Assembly: GCA_964455905.1 (NCBI GenBank)
Contig: CAYVYN010000001.1
Span: 372,001 to 436,000 of the forward strand
DNA: 64,000 nt
From: CAIJXB01 sp964455905
GTDB lineage: Bacteria; Chlamydiota; Chlamydiia; Chlamydiales; Rhabdochlamydiaceae
Direction of reading: 5' to 3'
The notes under the pieces: generated by a model
Databases searched by the model: none
What the model was told of the DNA's origin: nothing
The model's input: the letters and a program-made list of their open reading frames with translations, nothing else
Shown: positions 42,424 through 51,152 of the stretch, one piece after another
Numbering within the stretch: the stretch's first letter is position 1
Layout of the letters: each line of letters begins with the position of its first letter
Program-made: the position numbers and the translations under genes

Positions 42424-43205
42424 GAGTGATCTACCGGGATGACTGCCCCTTTATATTTCAATAGGATAAACTCTTTTATTTTCTCTGATTCTATATGTTT
42501 TTTTAGCGCAAGAAGTTTAGGAGAGAGGGTTTCTACTTCTTGAATGGCTATAATGTTTACATACGGGGAATTAGTGTCTTCTAAGAGGAGAGCGTCTTTT
42601 AAGGGAGAAAGCCCTGTAAGAAGAGCGTAGTTTGTGGGGATTACCGCTGCATCCGCATCGTCTAGGGTTCTTGTTAAAAATGCTGCATCTACTTCTTGGA
42701 ATCGGAGATTTTTTGGGTTACTTTCAATATCTAAGATTGTTAAAAAGTGACTTTTTTCTTTAAGGCTAATAAGGCCTGCCTTTTCTAAAAGACGCAAAGC
42801 TCTATCTTCATTTGTAGGATCGCTAGGGATAGTCACAAGATTTTCGTTGCCTAATGTCTCTAATGTGTGTTTTTTAGAGTAGATACCCATCGGTTCTATA
42901 TGTACTTCTGTTAGAATCGCTAGATGGTAAGAAAATTGTTTAATTTGCTCTTCTAAAAAAGGCTTGTGCTGAAAAAAATTAGCATCGATTTCCCCGTCAG
43001 CAAGAGCTCTATTAGGTGTATTATAATCATCGATTACAAGGATTTTTAAGGTGATGTCTTCTTTTTTGAGATCGTCAATAATTTGCTCTAATATTTCTGC
43101 TTGAGGCGTAGAGCTTGCTTGTACTCGCAGTATTTTTTCTTTGTCTTGTTTGCAGCTAGAGAGGCTTGTTGTGATAAGAAAAGCAATAAGTAGTAGTTTA
43201 CGCAT
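42378..43205 (-). CDS. metQ: Methionine ABC transporter substrate-binding lipoprotein
   Basis: A 275-residue NlpA/MetQ protein. The N-terminus is a lipoprotein signal with the lipobox LSSC, so it should be lipid-anchored outside the inner membrane. It shows LRVQASSTPQAEILEQI, ALADGEIDANFFQHKPFL, the family block TIPSDPTNEDRALRLLEKAGLI and VDAAFLTRTLDDAD. It binds methionine and delivers it to the MetNI channel. It is the last gene of metN-metI-metQ. Confidence 0.92.
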   Translation of the reverse strand: MRKLLLIAFLITTSLSSCKQDKEKILRVQASSTPQAEILEQIIDDLKKEDITLKILVIDDYNTPNRALADGEIDANFFQHKPFLEEQIKQFSYHLAILTEVHIEPMGIYSKKHTLETLGNENLVTIPSDPTNEDRALRLLEKAGLISLKEKSHFLTILDIESNPKNLRFQEVDAAFLTRTLDDADAAVIPTNYALLTGLSPLKDALLLEDTNSPYVNIIAIQEVETLSPKLLALKKHIESEKIKEFILLKYKGAVIPVDHSYSSSKKESKSSTSS

Positions 43206-43869
43206 TTTTTTGGCCTCTTTTTTGTAGAATGCTGTTGACGATTTTGTTGCTTAGTTTTTGCGTGATTTCCACAAGAAGAAAAAGGAAAATCACAGAAAGT
43301 GTTAGAATAAATGTATTAAACCTTTGATATCCATATTGTAGAGCGATTTGTCCAAGGCCGCCTCCCCCAATGAGTCCAGCCATAGCGCTATAGCCTATTA
43401 AATTGACTGTTGTTAGGGTGATTGCTCTTATCTGCGAGGGGAGAGATTCTGGCAGCAGGACTTTGAGAAGGACTTGCCTTGGGGTTCCCCCCATAAGAAT
43501 TGAAGCTTCTTCTAAGGCGGGATTGACTTCTTTTAAGTTGTTTTCTACGAGTCTTGCAAAAAAAGGTGCTGCGGCTAAAGAAAGAGGCACTATGGCAGCT
43601 GTTGTTCCTAGGCTTGTGCCTATTAGCCATTTAGTCATTGGTATGAGGGCTATCATTAAAATTGCAAAAGGAATTGATCTACCTACGTTGACTGTAAAAC
43701 TGAGAAGTTTATAAATAAACTGATTTTTTCTTTTTTTTCCTGTTTCAAAAAGAGCAAATCCTAAAGGAAGGCCTATCAGGCAGGCAAAAAAACTAGAGGC
43801 TAGCACCATGTAGAGTGTCTCTAGTAAAGCTTGTGGAATTAATCTAAGGGCAAGAGAGTAGTCTATCAT
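43198..43869 (-). CDS. metI: Methionine ABC transporter permease
   Basis: A 223-residue permease with five or six membrane segments. The type 1 ABC permease signature with the EAA loop is present (LEEASILMGGTPRQVLLKVLLPESLPS), followed by AMAGLIGGGGLGQIALQYGYQRF. It overlaps metN by four bases and metQ by eight, as in a coupled operon. Confidence 0.94.
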   Translation of the reverse strand: MIDYSLALRLIPQALLETLYMVLASSFFACLIGLPLGFALFETGKKRKNQFIYKLLSFTVNVGRSIPFAILMIALIPMTKWLIGTSLGTTAAIVPLSLAAAPFFARLVENNLKEVNPALEEASILMGGTPRQVLLKVLLPESLPSQIRAITLTTVNLIGYSAMAGLIGGGGLGQIALQYGYQRFNTFILTLSVIFLFLLVEITQKLSNKIVNSILQKRGQKNA

Positions 43870-44867
43870 GAAAGAACCTCGTAAGATATTCCTGTGTTTT
43901 TTAAAAAGGAAAGAGCTTCTTCCATCTGAGCTCCTTTAAGACCAACTGTGAGGGATCCAATCGGTATACCACTAAAAGTATCAATCCAGCCAAACAGGAT
44001 GTTTACTTCTATTTTTAAAGTAGAAATAAGATGGGATAAAATGGGTTTTTGTGCTGCTGGACCTTTAAAGTGAAGTTTAACAAAGAGAACAGGTTCTCCT
44101 TTTTTTAGCGCTTCTGCTTTTAAACTCGTTAAATCAAGCTCATGGGAGCTATTTTGTAAAAGTGTTTGTGTGACAGGGTCTTTGGGCGCGCTAAACACTT
44201 CCCAAGAGGTTCCTTGCTCTATAATTTTACCTTTATCCATGACAGCTACTTTATTGCATATTTTTCTAATAACAGCCATTTCGTGGGTAATTATAAGTAG
44301 CGTTAGACCTAGTTCTTTGGACAGTCTTTGTAAAAGATCGAGGATTTCTTCTTTTGTTGCAGGATCAAGAGCTGAGGTGGGTTCATCGCAAAATACAATT
44401 TCAGGATTGTTTGCAAGTGCTCTTGCGATGGCTACTCGTTGTTTTTCTCCACCGCTTAACGTCGACGGGTAGGATTTTTCTTTATGTTCCAGCCCTACGA
44501 GCTTTAGAAGCTCTTTTCCTTTTTTTTCTCTTCTGTCTTTATCTATTCCTGCAAATTCAAGTGGGAGACACACGTTTTCTAAAGCATTTTTTGCTTCTAA
44601 TAGAAGAAAGTTTTGAAAAATCATTCCAAATTTTCTTTTATCTACTAAGGCAAGGTCTTTTCCATAATATTGTATTTTTCCAGAAGAAGGGGTTTCTAGG
44701 GAGCTTAAACATCGCAGAAAGGTTGATTTGCCGGCTCCACTTCCTCCGATGATGCCAAAAGTATCACCTTTTTCTATTTGCAAGGATATGTCAGTCAGTG
44801 CTTTAAAGTGTTTTTTCCCCTCTTTAAACTCTTTATAGATATGAAAAGCTTCTAAAATGGGTGTCAC
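43866..44867 (-). CDS. metN: Methionine ABC transporter ATPase
   Basis: A 333-residue ABC ATPase with Walker A GGSGAGKS, signature LSGGEKQR, Walker B EIVFCDEPTSALD and a switch histidine in ITHEM. The last 80 residues are a NIL domain (IEVNILFGWIDTFSGIPIGSLTV), the methionine-sensing regulatory fold of MetN. It starts with GTG at 44867, which has AAGGA six bases upstream. First gene of the met operon. Confidence 0.95.
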   Translation of the reverse strand: MTPILEAFHIYKEFKEGKKHFKALTDISLQIEKGDTFGIIGGSGAGKSTFLRCLSSLETPSSGKIQYYGKDLALVDKRKFGMIFQNFLLLEAKNALENVCLPLEFAGIDKDRREKKGKELLKLVGLEHKEKSYPSTLSGGEKQRVAIARALANNPEIVFCDEPTSALDPATKEEILDLLQRLSKELGLTLLIITHEMAVIRKICNKVAVMDKGKIIEQGTSWEVFSAPKDPVTQTLLQNSSHELDLTSLKAEALKKGEPVLFVKLHFKGPAAQKPILSHLISTLKIEVNILFGWIDTFSGIPIGSLTVGLKGAQMEEALSFLKNTGISYEVLS

Positions 44868-45028
44868 GAGGCGTCCTTCTTGTGGATTTTTTAAAAAATA
44901 GTATCAAATAAGAGTTTATTTTGTCCAATTGTAAATTTGTTTTTGGCTATTTGCGTTCTGCTTTTTTTTGCTATGCTTTAATTATTGTTTTGATTTAAAA
45001 TTAATATTTAATTAACGAAGAGAGATTT

Positions 45029-45844
45029 ATGACAAACCAAATTACATTCAGGCAAGCGATGCAGATTTTGTTGCCAATTTCTGTTTCGACTACCTTATCT
45101 TTCTGGAAGGGAAAGGAAGGGCGTACCTGGTATGGTTTTTTTCATGATCTAGTTGTAGGAAGGTTATTTTCTAAAGACATCACCTTAGATGATGTCGAAA
45201 AGGGGTATGCGCATCCTGGTGCTTTTGCACAAAAAGTTGCATTTTGGGCAAAAACAAATTTCAAAAATAGTTTTAAGGGGCACGTTTTCGATGAAAAGAA
45301 ATTTTCAAAAAATTTAACTCAAGATTTGGTTAGCGTAAAAGACTGGGATGCTGAGTTATATGAACAATCGGATGACCTGTCGTTGGGCGACCCTCCATTG
45401 TCGCTGAATGCTTTAGAGGATCGTTACGAGGACCTCATTAAAATTTTACCGATACGGGTTCATAAGTGGATTTTATTATTAAAGCAGACGTGTCCTGATG
45501 ACAGTGTTTACTATGAACGTTCGGCAGACGGTAGGTTTCAAGTTGAAAACGCTTTCCATCTAGGCAGGATAAGCAACCGAGTGGTGATTCAACAGGAAAT
45601 CGATCAATTTATGCACTCTCAAAATGAGTTTGAGCCACTTAAATGGAAGAAAATGGCTTTTGTTATAGATCTTCTAAAAATGGAATCCAAGCGTGTGACA
45701 AATATTCTTATAATAAGCCGAAAAACACTGGAAGCAATTGCAAAAGAGAGGGGGGCAAGCCTTGAAGGTTTCAATATTACAGAGAAGACAGTTCCTGAAT
45801 TATACACTAAAACAAATGAACTGTTGTTAGGGGGATTGGGGTAG
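45029..45844 (+). CDS. Unknown protein, member of a tandem paralogue family
   Basis: A 271-residue protein of unknown function. The N-terminal third shares blocks with the 272-residue protein at 46108: GRTWYGFFHDLVV, ITLDDVEKGYAHPGAFAQK. The remainder is charged and probably helical, with LKWKKMAFVIDLLKMESKR. There is no Sec signal peptide and no membrane segment. ATG 45029 has an A/G-rich region upstream (GAAGAGAG). It is followed by a decayed copy and by its paralogue. A role as a secreted or host-directed protein is only inferred from the tandem amplification. Confidence 0.8.
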   Translation: MTNQITFRQAMQILLPISVSTTLSFWKGKEGRTWYGFFHDLVVGRLFSKDITLDDVEKGYAHPGAFAQKVAFWAKTNFKNSFKGHVFDEKKFSKNLTQDLVSVKDWDAELYEQSDDLSLGDPPLSLNALEDRYEDLIKILPIRVHKWILLLKQTCPDDSVYYERSADGRFQVENAFHLGRISNRVVIQQEIDQFMHSQNEFEPLKWKKMAFVIDLLKMESKRVTNILIISRKTLEAIAKERGASLEGFNITEKTVPELYTKTNELLLGGLG

Positions 45845-45887
45845 TTTAACATCTTCCAGCCTATTTATTATAACTTAGAGCTTTTTT

Positions 45888-46010
45888 ATGAGTATTTCGT
45901 CTATAATATCTCCTTTTTCTGAACTTGTGGCTGTAAAGCCTTCTTATTACGGTTATGTAGAAGGTCGTATTTAGCGGTTTTTTTGTGAGATTTTCTTTGT
46001 TTGTAAAATG
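45888..46010 (+). pseudogene. Truncated copy of the tandem family gene
   Basis: ATG 45888 opens a 28-codon frame (SISSIISPFSELVAVKPSYY) that stops at 45974. A 29-base stretch, 45936-45964, is identical to 46156-46184 in the next gene. After the shared YYGYVEGR the tryptophan codon TGG of the intact gene is TAG here. Beyond it the similarity fades within about 40 bases, so the 3' boundary is uncertain. Confidence 0.7.
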
Positions 46011-46107
46011 GGCTGGGAAGAAGTTTTTTTAATGAAAAGATTTTTTTGATTGAGTGGGCTATTTGGCTTGTTGGTTTGTTTTTTAAATTTAAACTGGAGT
46101 TTGTTTT

Positions 46108-46926
46108 GTGAGTATTTCTTTTATAAATTCTGTTCTGCCAGAAACGGTGGATGTGAAGCCTTCTTATTACGGTTATGTAGAAGGGCGCACTTGGAAGGGT
46201 TTTTTTTACGATCTTTATCGAATTTATATTCAAAAAGTGGATCCAAAAAGTCTGGAAATTTTTACATTAGACGATGTGAAAAGAGGTTATGTGACTCCTG
46301 AATTTTTTGCAAAAGGTGCTCTAAATAAAATATACTCTATCATTCCACTTACCACTTTTAAGAATCTCTTCCTCACTCAAAGCATAAGGGAGCTGACGAC
46401 AGCCTTAAAAACAGGAGCTGCTTGGGAACAAAATTTTCAGTCTGCTGCTGCAGGAAAAACCTTACAATCTTTAGCTAATTCTTATGCCCAAACCGTTCGT
46501 GATTATATTTTTAGATTTAACGAAGAGTGTGAGAAAGCAGGTCTTGGTAGCGAAGAGTTTCTGTTCGTTTTGCAAGGAGATAAGCTGGTCTCATTTGAGA
46601 AACGCTTGGTTTTTAAGCCCGAAGAAGACAAAACGCAGCCTTTATGTCTAAAAGACTGGGAAATGGTTTTTAAACAAGTACAGCGGATCAAGAACGAATC
46701 GAAGGACTCCGTTTGTATATTACGAAATAATGTTTTGCTTTGGGATTCGCGCGGAGCTTCATCCTTAAAGAATTGGAGCAACCGATTTCCGGAGAGGCAA
46801 CCGACGACTTCAGTTGACCAGCTTTCTTTTGGCCAATTGCAAAAAGAACTTGTTTCACTAAGTATCCTTTTGGGGGATATGAAGCTCTCCCTTGATAGGA
46901 AAGAGATTTCAGACATGTTAAGGTAA
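46108..46926 (+). CDS. Unknown protein, member of a tandem paralogue family
   Basis: A 272-residue protein of unknown function, starting with GTG at 46108 and TGGAG eight bases upstream. The start region SISFINSVLPETVDVKPSYY is repeated in the truncated copy upstream. It shares GRTWKGFFYDLYR, FTLDDVKRGYVTPEFFAKG with the gene at 45029. There is no signal peptide and no membrane segment. The C-terminal half contains EEDKTQPLCLKDWEMVFKQV and several charged helices. No known family is recognised. Confidence 0.75.
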   Translation: MSISFINSVLPETVDVKPSYYGYVEGRTWKGFFYDLYRIYIQKVDPKSLEIFTLDDVKRGYVTPEFFAKGALNKIYSIIPLTTFKNLFLTQSIRELTTALKTGAAWEQNFQSAAAGKTLQSLANSYAQTVRDYIFRFNEECEKAGLGSEEFLFVLQGDKLVSFEKRLVFKPEEDKTQPLCLKDWEMVFKQVQRIKNESKDSVCILRNNVLLWDSRGASSLKNWSNRFPERQPTTSVDQLSFGQLQKELVSLSILLGDMKLSLDRKEISDMLR

Positions 46927-46936
46927 GAATTATCTC

Positions 46937-46981
46937 AAAAAAGAGAAAGATTTCTGCTGAATGAACCGAGCTCTCTTTTTT
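46937..46981 (+). terminator. Weak candidate terminator after the tandem family
   Basis: AAAAAAGAGA (46937-46946) and TCTCTTTTTT (46972-46981) can pair across a 25-base loop, ending in a T-run. The long loop makes it weak. Confidence 0.35.
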
Positions 46982-47050
46982 CTGTGAATACAAAACTGTC
47001 TATTTTAGAAATGTATTTAGAGGCTCTTAAGGGAGCTTCTAAAGGTTTTT

Positions 47051-48250
47051 TTATCCGGGTCTTTCTTTGGTAGGCCAAAGTGGCTGTTTTTTTAAGAGGG
47101 AGAGTATTTCTTTTTTATCTTCAGATAGAGTATTTATCGAAATTCTCTCTGCTTCTTTTAAGAGCTGGCCCATCTTTGGAGAGGGGGTAATTCCTTCTTC
47201 TAAAAGATCATTAGCCTTGATGAGCGGTCTTTTCTCTTGTATTCGAAGAATATAGGGAAAAAGTTCTTCTATTTTTTCTTTGTGACATACGTTAAAAAGC
47301 GAAAGAATAAGAGCGCTTAAGGAATTAGCGTAAAAGTGAGCCCATTCTACATTTTCTATTTCTTTTTGCCATGGGGATGGCATTTCTAGGAGGCTTTTCC
47401 CTTTATGAAAAAAGCGAATGTCTTCTTTTTCTTGTTTAGAAAGTTTTAAATAGTCTGCAAGCTCTAGGTGTTTTTCTAAAGAGTCTTTAGGGAAAAGATA
47501 AAGGAGTTTTAGGATAAGAGGGCAATTGTTTGGGAATTTTGGTAAAGAAGGAGCGGATGTTTCTTTAAGAGAAGGGAAGATTATTTCTAATAAACTAAGT
47601 TCGTGTAAAAGAATAATTCCTTGAGAAAAGTTGTCGGAGCGGGACATTTTGGACAGCTCTTGATAGACTCTTTCTATAGCAACAGAAGGAAACAAACATT
47701 TAGCGTGAGATAAGATGGCTTGTTTTGTTTCCCATTCAATTGGAAAATTAAATCTTGTGGAATAACGAACTGCTCTAATCATTCGAAGTCTATCTTCTAA
47801 AAACCTGTGGTGGGGATCTCCGATAGCTTTAATGATTCCCTTTTTTAGGTCTTCAGCGCCCCCTACAAAATCAAACAGTTTTTCTTCTAGGGGATCAAAA
47901 AATAAGCCGTTGATGGTGAAGTCTCTTCTTTGGGCATCTTCTTCTGCAGAAGCTTTTTCAATGTAAGAGGGTCTTCTTCCGTCGATATATTCTTTTTCTT
48001 TTCTAAATGTGGCTACCTCAAAATGGACCCCGTCTTCAACAACAATTAAAATCCCAAACGCAATTCCTACTGGAATTGTTTTGGGAAAAAGAGTTTGTAT
48101 TTCTTCAATAGAAGCGCTTGTGGCTATATCGATATCGTCAGAAGGAACTTTTAAAAGGTAGTCTCTTACCCATCCACCTGCAAAATATGCCGTGTGTCCT
48201 GCTTTTTGCAGAGTAGATACTATTTTAGTAGCTATGGGACGGGTTGGCAT
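47051..48250 (-). CDS. pcnB: CCA-adding / poly(A) nucleotidyltransferase
   Basis: A 399-residue class II nucleotidyltransferase: FAGGWVRDYLLKVPSDDIDIATSA with the DxD metal site, then FEVATFRKE, DGRRPSYI and EEDAQRRDFTINGLFFDP, followed by the RNA-binding DRLRMIRAVRYSTRF. Such proteins add CCA to tRNA or poly(A) to RNA, and sequence alone does not separate the two. In chlamydiae the gene is often called pcnB. The tRNA in this window lacks an encoded CCA, so a CCA enzyme is needed somewhere. ATG at 48250. Confidence 0.88.
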   Translation of the reverse strand: MPTRPIATKIVSTLQKAGHTAYFAGGWVRDYLLKVPSDDIDIATSASIEEIQTLFPKTIPVGIAFGILIVVEDGVHFEVATFRKEKEYIDGRRPSYIEKASAEEDAQRRDFTINGLFFDPLEEKLFDFVGGAEDLKKGIIKAIGDPHHRFLEDRLRMIRAVRYSTRFNFPIEWETKQAILSHAKCLFPSVAIERVYQELSKMSRSDNFSQGIILLHELSLLEIIFPSLKETSAPSLPKFPNNCPLILKLLYLFPKDSLEKHLELADYLKLSKQEKEDIRFFHKGKSLLEMPSPWQKEIENVEWAHFYANSLSALILSLFNVCHKEKIEELFPYILRIQEKRPLIKANDLLEEGITPSPKMGQLLKEAERISINTLSEDKKEILSLLKKQPLWPTKERPG

Positions 48251-48305
48251 AAATAAGCTTTAGGTTTTTTTGTTTTAGCGTTATCATGGATAAAAGAGGT
48301 ATTTC

Positions 48306-50066
48306 ATGGCAACTAAGATTAGAGTTCTTTCAGAAGAAACTATTAATAAAATAGCAGCAGGAGAGGTAATTGAAAACCCCGCTTCTATTATTAAAGAACT
48401 GGTGGAAAATTCGTTAGATGCGGGTGCCTCAAAAATTGTTATAGAAATTCACGGAGGAGGACTACAACTCATTAAAGTTTCTGATAATGGGTGTGGGATG
48501 GGGCCAGACGATGCTCTTCTGTCTTTGCAAAGACATGCGACTTCTAAAATTAAAGAGGCCGAAGATCTTTTTACAGTTGGGACGATGGGGTTTAGGGGAG
48601 AGGCGCTGGCTTCTATTGGAGCTGTTTCTCAGATGACTCTTCAAACAGCTTTAGATGAAGGTGATGGGGTAGAAGTTTTTCTTGAAGGAGGCCGGCTACA
48701 AGGTGTTGTTCCTGCTGCAAGAAGTCAAGGAACTACAATCACTGTCCGACAGCTTTTTTATAATGTACCAGCTAGAAGAAAATTTCAAAAGACACAAGCT
48801 CTTTGTGCTGCCGATGTCACTCGTACTGTCGTCTCTTTAAGCCTTGGAAACCCCTGCATTGGATTTGAACTCTATAACCAAGAAGGGGAAGTTCTTAAGC
48901 TTTTAAGGGGTGATAGTTTAGATTATCTGGGCTCTTTAAAAAAAAGGATAGCAGACGTTCTTGGAGATGAGTTTTTAGAGGGGGCAATTACTATAGAAGC
49001 AGATGCTTCTGTTTTTTCCTTTAAGGGGATTTTAGGTTCTTTTCAAAACACAAGACCTAATCGAGCTTTACAGTATCAGTTTGTAAACGGAAGAAGCGTT
49101 CTTTGCCCTGCTGTTTCCTATGCAGTAAAAGATGCCTTCGGTACAAGGATTCCTGAAAATAGGTTTCCTATTTATGTGTTACACCTAGACATTCCTAAAG
49201 AATATGTCGATGTCAACGTTCACCCTCAAAAAAAAGAAATTCGGCTTAGAGAAGAAAAGTGGATTAAACAAACGATAGAAGAAAAAATACAAGAGAAGTT
49301 GTCGATTCCAAATCCAATCGTTGCACCGTCTTCTTTTGCTCTTTTTTCTGAAGAGAGTTTTTTTCCAAATCCTTCTGCTTTAAGAGAGAATATTTCTTTT
49401 TGTGATCCTTTAGAAAGAAGCGCTCCGCTAGAAAGAAGCTCTACGCCGATGGGAGAAGCTGAGCTATCGTTTTGTATGAGACCACGCGCAGTTGGGGTAT
49501 ATGATCATTTTCTTTGGGTGGAAGCATCTAGCGTTCCTTCATTAGAAATGGGAGAAGATGGCCTTGTTTTTATTGATTTAAACGGCGCTGCTGCAAGAGT
49601 TCTTTTTGAATTCCTAGAAAAAGGGCAAGGTAAAAAAGAGCAACAGCTTTTACTTTTACCTATTAGTTTCCCTTGTTCTTTAGGCGAAGAAGAAGTAATT
49701 TTGGCTTGTTTAGAGGAAATAGAGTCTTTTGGCTTTTCTTTGCAAAGGGGACGCCAATCTTTTATGATAGAAGCGATCCCTTCGCATATAGAAGAAGGTG
49801 AGGCTCTGGAATTTATCAGAAGCTTTATTTCTTTAGAGGAAAGAGGTGAAACGGTAGAGCAAAGAAAGCGTAGAAAGTTAGCTTCGTCTACCTCTCGCAT
49901 AGCTTCTTCTAGAAAAGGTTTTCATACCCTTTCTACTGGAGTAGCCCTTTTAGAGGCTCTTTTAAAAACAAAAACACCGGCAGTTTGTCCTTTGGGTGAA
50001 AAAATTATTACAAGGCTTGGTAAAGATGACTTGCAACAAATGTTCTCTTCAAAAAGAAACAAGTAG
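48306..50066 (+). CDS. mutL: DNA mismatch repair protein MutL
   Basis: A 586-residue MutL, the matchmaker of mismatch repair. The GHKL ATPase domain is intact: IAAGEVIENPASIIKELVENSLDAGA, VSDNGCGMG and MGFRGEALASIGAV. The second domain has VNGR and VDVNVHPQKKEIRL. In the C-terminal domain the endonuclease motif DQHAxxER is not conserved (FIDLNGAAARVLFE instead), and the later Cys motif is ASSTSRIASS. It should act without nuclease activity or with another nuclease. GAGG precedes the ATG. It overlaps pepP by 41 bases. Confidence 0.95.
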   Translation: MATKIRVLSEETINKIAAGEVIENPASIIKELVENSLDAGASKIVIEIHGGGLQLIKVSDNGCGMGPDDALLSLQRHATSKIKEAEDLFTVGTMGFRGEALASIGAVSQMTLQTALDEGDGVEVFLEGGRLQGVVPAARSQGTTITVRQLFYNVPARRKFQKTQALCAADVTRTVVSLSLGNPCIGFELYNQEGEVLKLLRGDSLDYLGSLKKRIADVLGDEFLEGAITIEADASVFSFKGILGSFQNTRPNRALQYQFVNGRSVLCPAVSYAVKDAFGTRIPENRFPIYVLHLDIPKEYVDVNVHPQKKEIRLREEKWIKQTIEEKIQEKLSIPNPIVAPSSFALFSEESFFPNPSALRENISFCDPLERSAPLERSSTPMGEAELSFCMRPRAVGVYDHFLWVEASSVPSLEMGEDGLVFIDLNGAAARVLFEFLEKGQGKKEQQLLLLPISFPCSLGEEEVILACLEEIESFGFSLQRGRQSFMIEAIPSHIEEGEALEFIRSFISLEERGETVEQRKRRKLASSTSRIASSRKGFHTLSTGVALLEALLKTKTPAVCPLGEKIITRLGKDDLQQMFSSKRNK

Positions 50067-51114
50067 ATATTTGCAGAGAATTTCTTCTTTGCAACATGCA
50101 TTAGCTAAGAAACAAAAAGAAGCTGTTCTTATAGAAGACCCCATCGATTTATATTATTTGACTGGATTAACGTTATCTGTTGGCCAACTTTTTATTACTA
50201 AAGAAGATTCTTGTTTATTTGTCGATGGGAGATACTTTGAAAGTGCATCTAACAATGCTCCTTGCACTGTGATTTTATTTTCTTTAGAAGAGATTAGGTG
50301 TTTTTTAGAAAAAGTTCATGTGAAGACTCTTTGTTTTGATGGGGCTAAGACGACGTTTCAAAAAGTGGAAGGCTGGAAGAAGAATTTTCCTGCTATTTCT
50401 TGGGAGTCATGGGATTTTGTAACGCAAAGTTTACGAGTCATTAAAGATAATGAAGAAATTGCTTATTTAGCCAAGAGCGCAGCTTTACTAAGAGAGGGGT
50501 ACGATTATATTAAGACTCTTTTAAAAGAGGGAGTAAGCGAAAAGGAGATTGCCGTAGAGTTTACACTCTTTTGTTTAAAGAAAGGAGCTGAAAGGCTAAG
50601 CTTTGATCCTATTATTGCTTTTGGAGAAAATAGTGCGATGCCGCACTATAGGGCAGGCGATAGAAAATTAAAGAGGGGAGATCTCGTTTTAATTGATATT
50701 GGCGTTGAATTATATCGTTATGCTTCTGATATGACACGTGTTTTATTTTTTGGTCCTCCTGATCCGTTCCTTGAGAATTGGTTAGACCTTGCTATAAAGG
50801 CGCATGATGCAGCCCTAAAGATAGCCTTACCAGGGGTAAAAGTAAAAGAATTGGATATCGCAGCAAGAGCTGTTTTTAAAGAGCATGGAGTAGAAGAATA
50901 TTTTGTCCATAGTTTAGGCCATGGAGTTGGAATTGAGGTTCATGAGTTTCCTAGATTGCGCTTTGAAGGAGTTGATAGCGAAACCATTTTAGAGCCTGGT
51001 ATGGTTATTACGGTAGAGCCAGGACTTTACCTCCCTGGAAAAGGAGGCGTTCGTTATGAAAATACGATTGTTATTCAAGAAAAAGAGTGTTTAAATTTTT
51101 TCCCAAGAGATTGA
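50026..51114 (+). CDS. pepP: M24 aminopeptidase (Xaa-Pro dipeptidase / aminopeptidase P type)
   Basis: A 362-residue M24 peptidase that trims N-terminal residues next to proline, giving free amino acids. The metal ligands are visible: LIDIGVELYRYASDMTR (two Asp), HSLGHGVGIEVHE (His), EPGMVITVEPGLY (Glu) and RYENTIVI (Glu). The start is ATG 50026, just inside mutL, with GGTAAAG upstream; a GTG at 49996 is possible. Order mutL-pepP matches Chlamydia. The N-terminal non-catalytic domain (residues about 30-130) is of aminopeptidase P type. Confidence 0.9.
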   Translation: MTCNKCSLQKETSRYLQRISSLQHALAKKQKEAVLIEDPIDLYYLTGLTLSVGQLFITKEDSCLFVDGRYFESASNNAPCTVILFSLEEIRCFLEKVHVKTLCFDGAKTTFQKVEGWKKNFPAISWESWDFVTQSLRVIKDNEEIAYLAKSAALLREGYDYIKTLLKEGVSEKEIAVEFTLFCLKKGAERLSFDPIIAFGENSAMPHYRAGDRKLKRGDLVLIDIGVELYRYASDMTRVLFFGPPDPFLENWLDLAIKAHDAALKIALPGVKVKELDIAARAVFKEHGVEEYFVHSLGHGVGIEVHEFPRLRFEGVDSETILEPGMVITVEPGLYLPGKGGVRYENTIVIQEKECLNFFPRD

Positions 51115-51152
51115 CTTTTTTCCGGGATAGGGAAGTGTAAAAAGGGGCGTAA

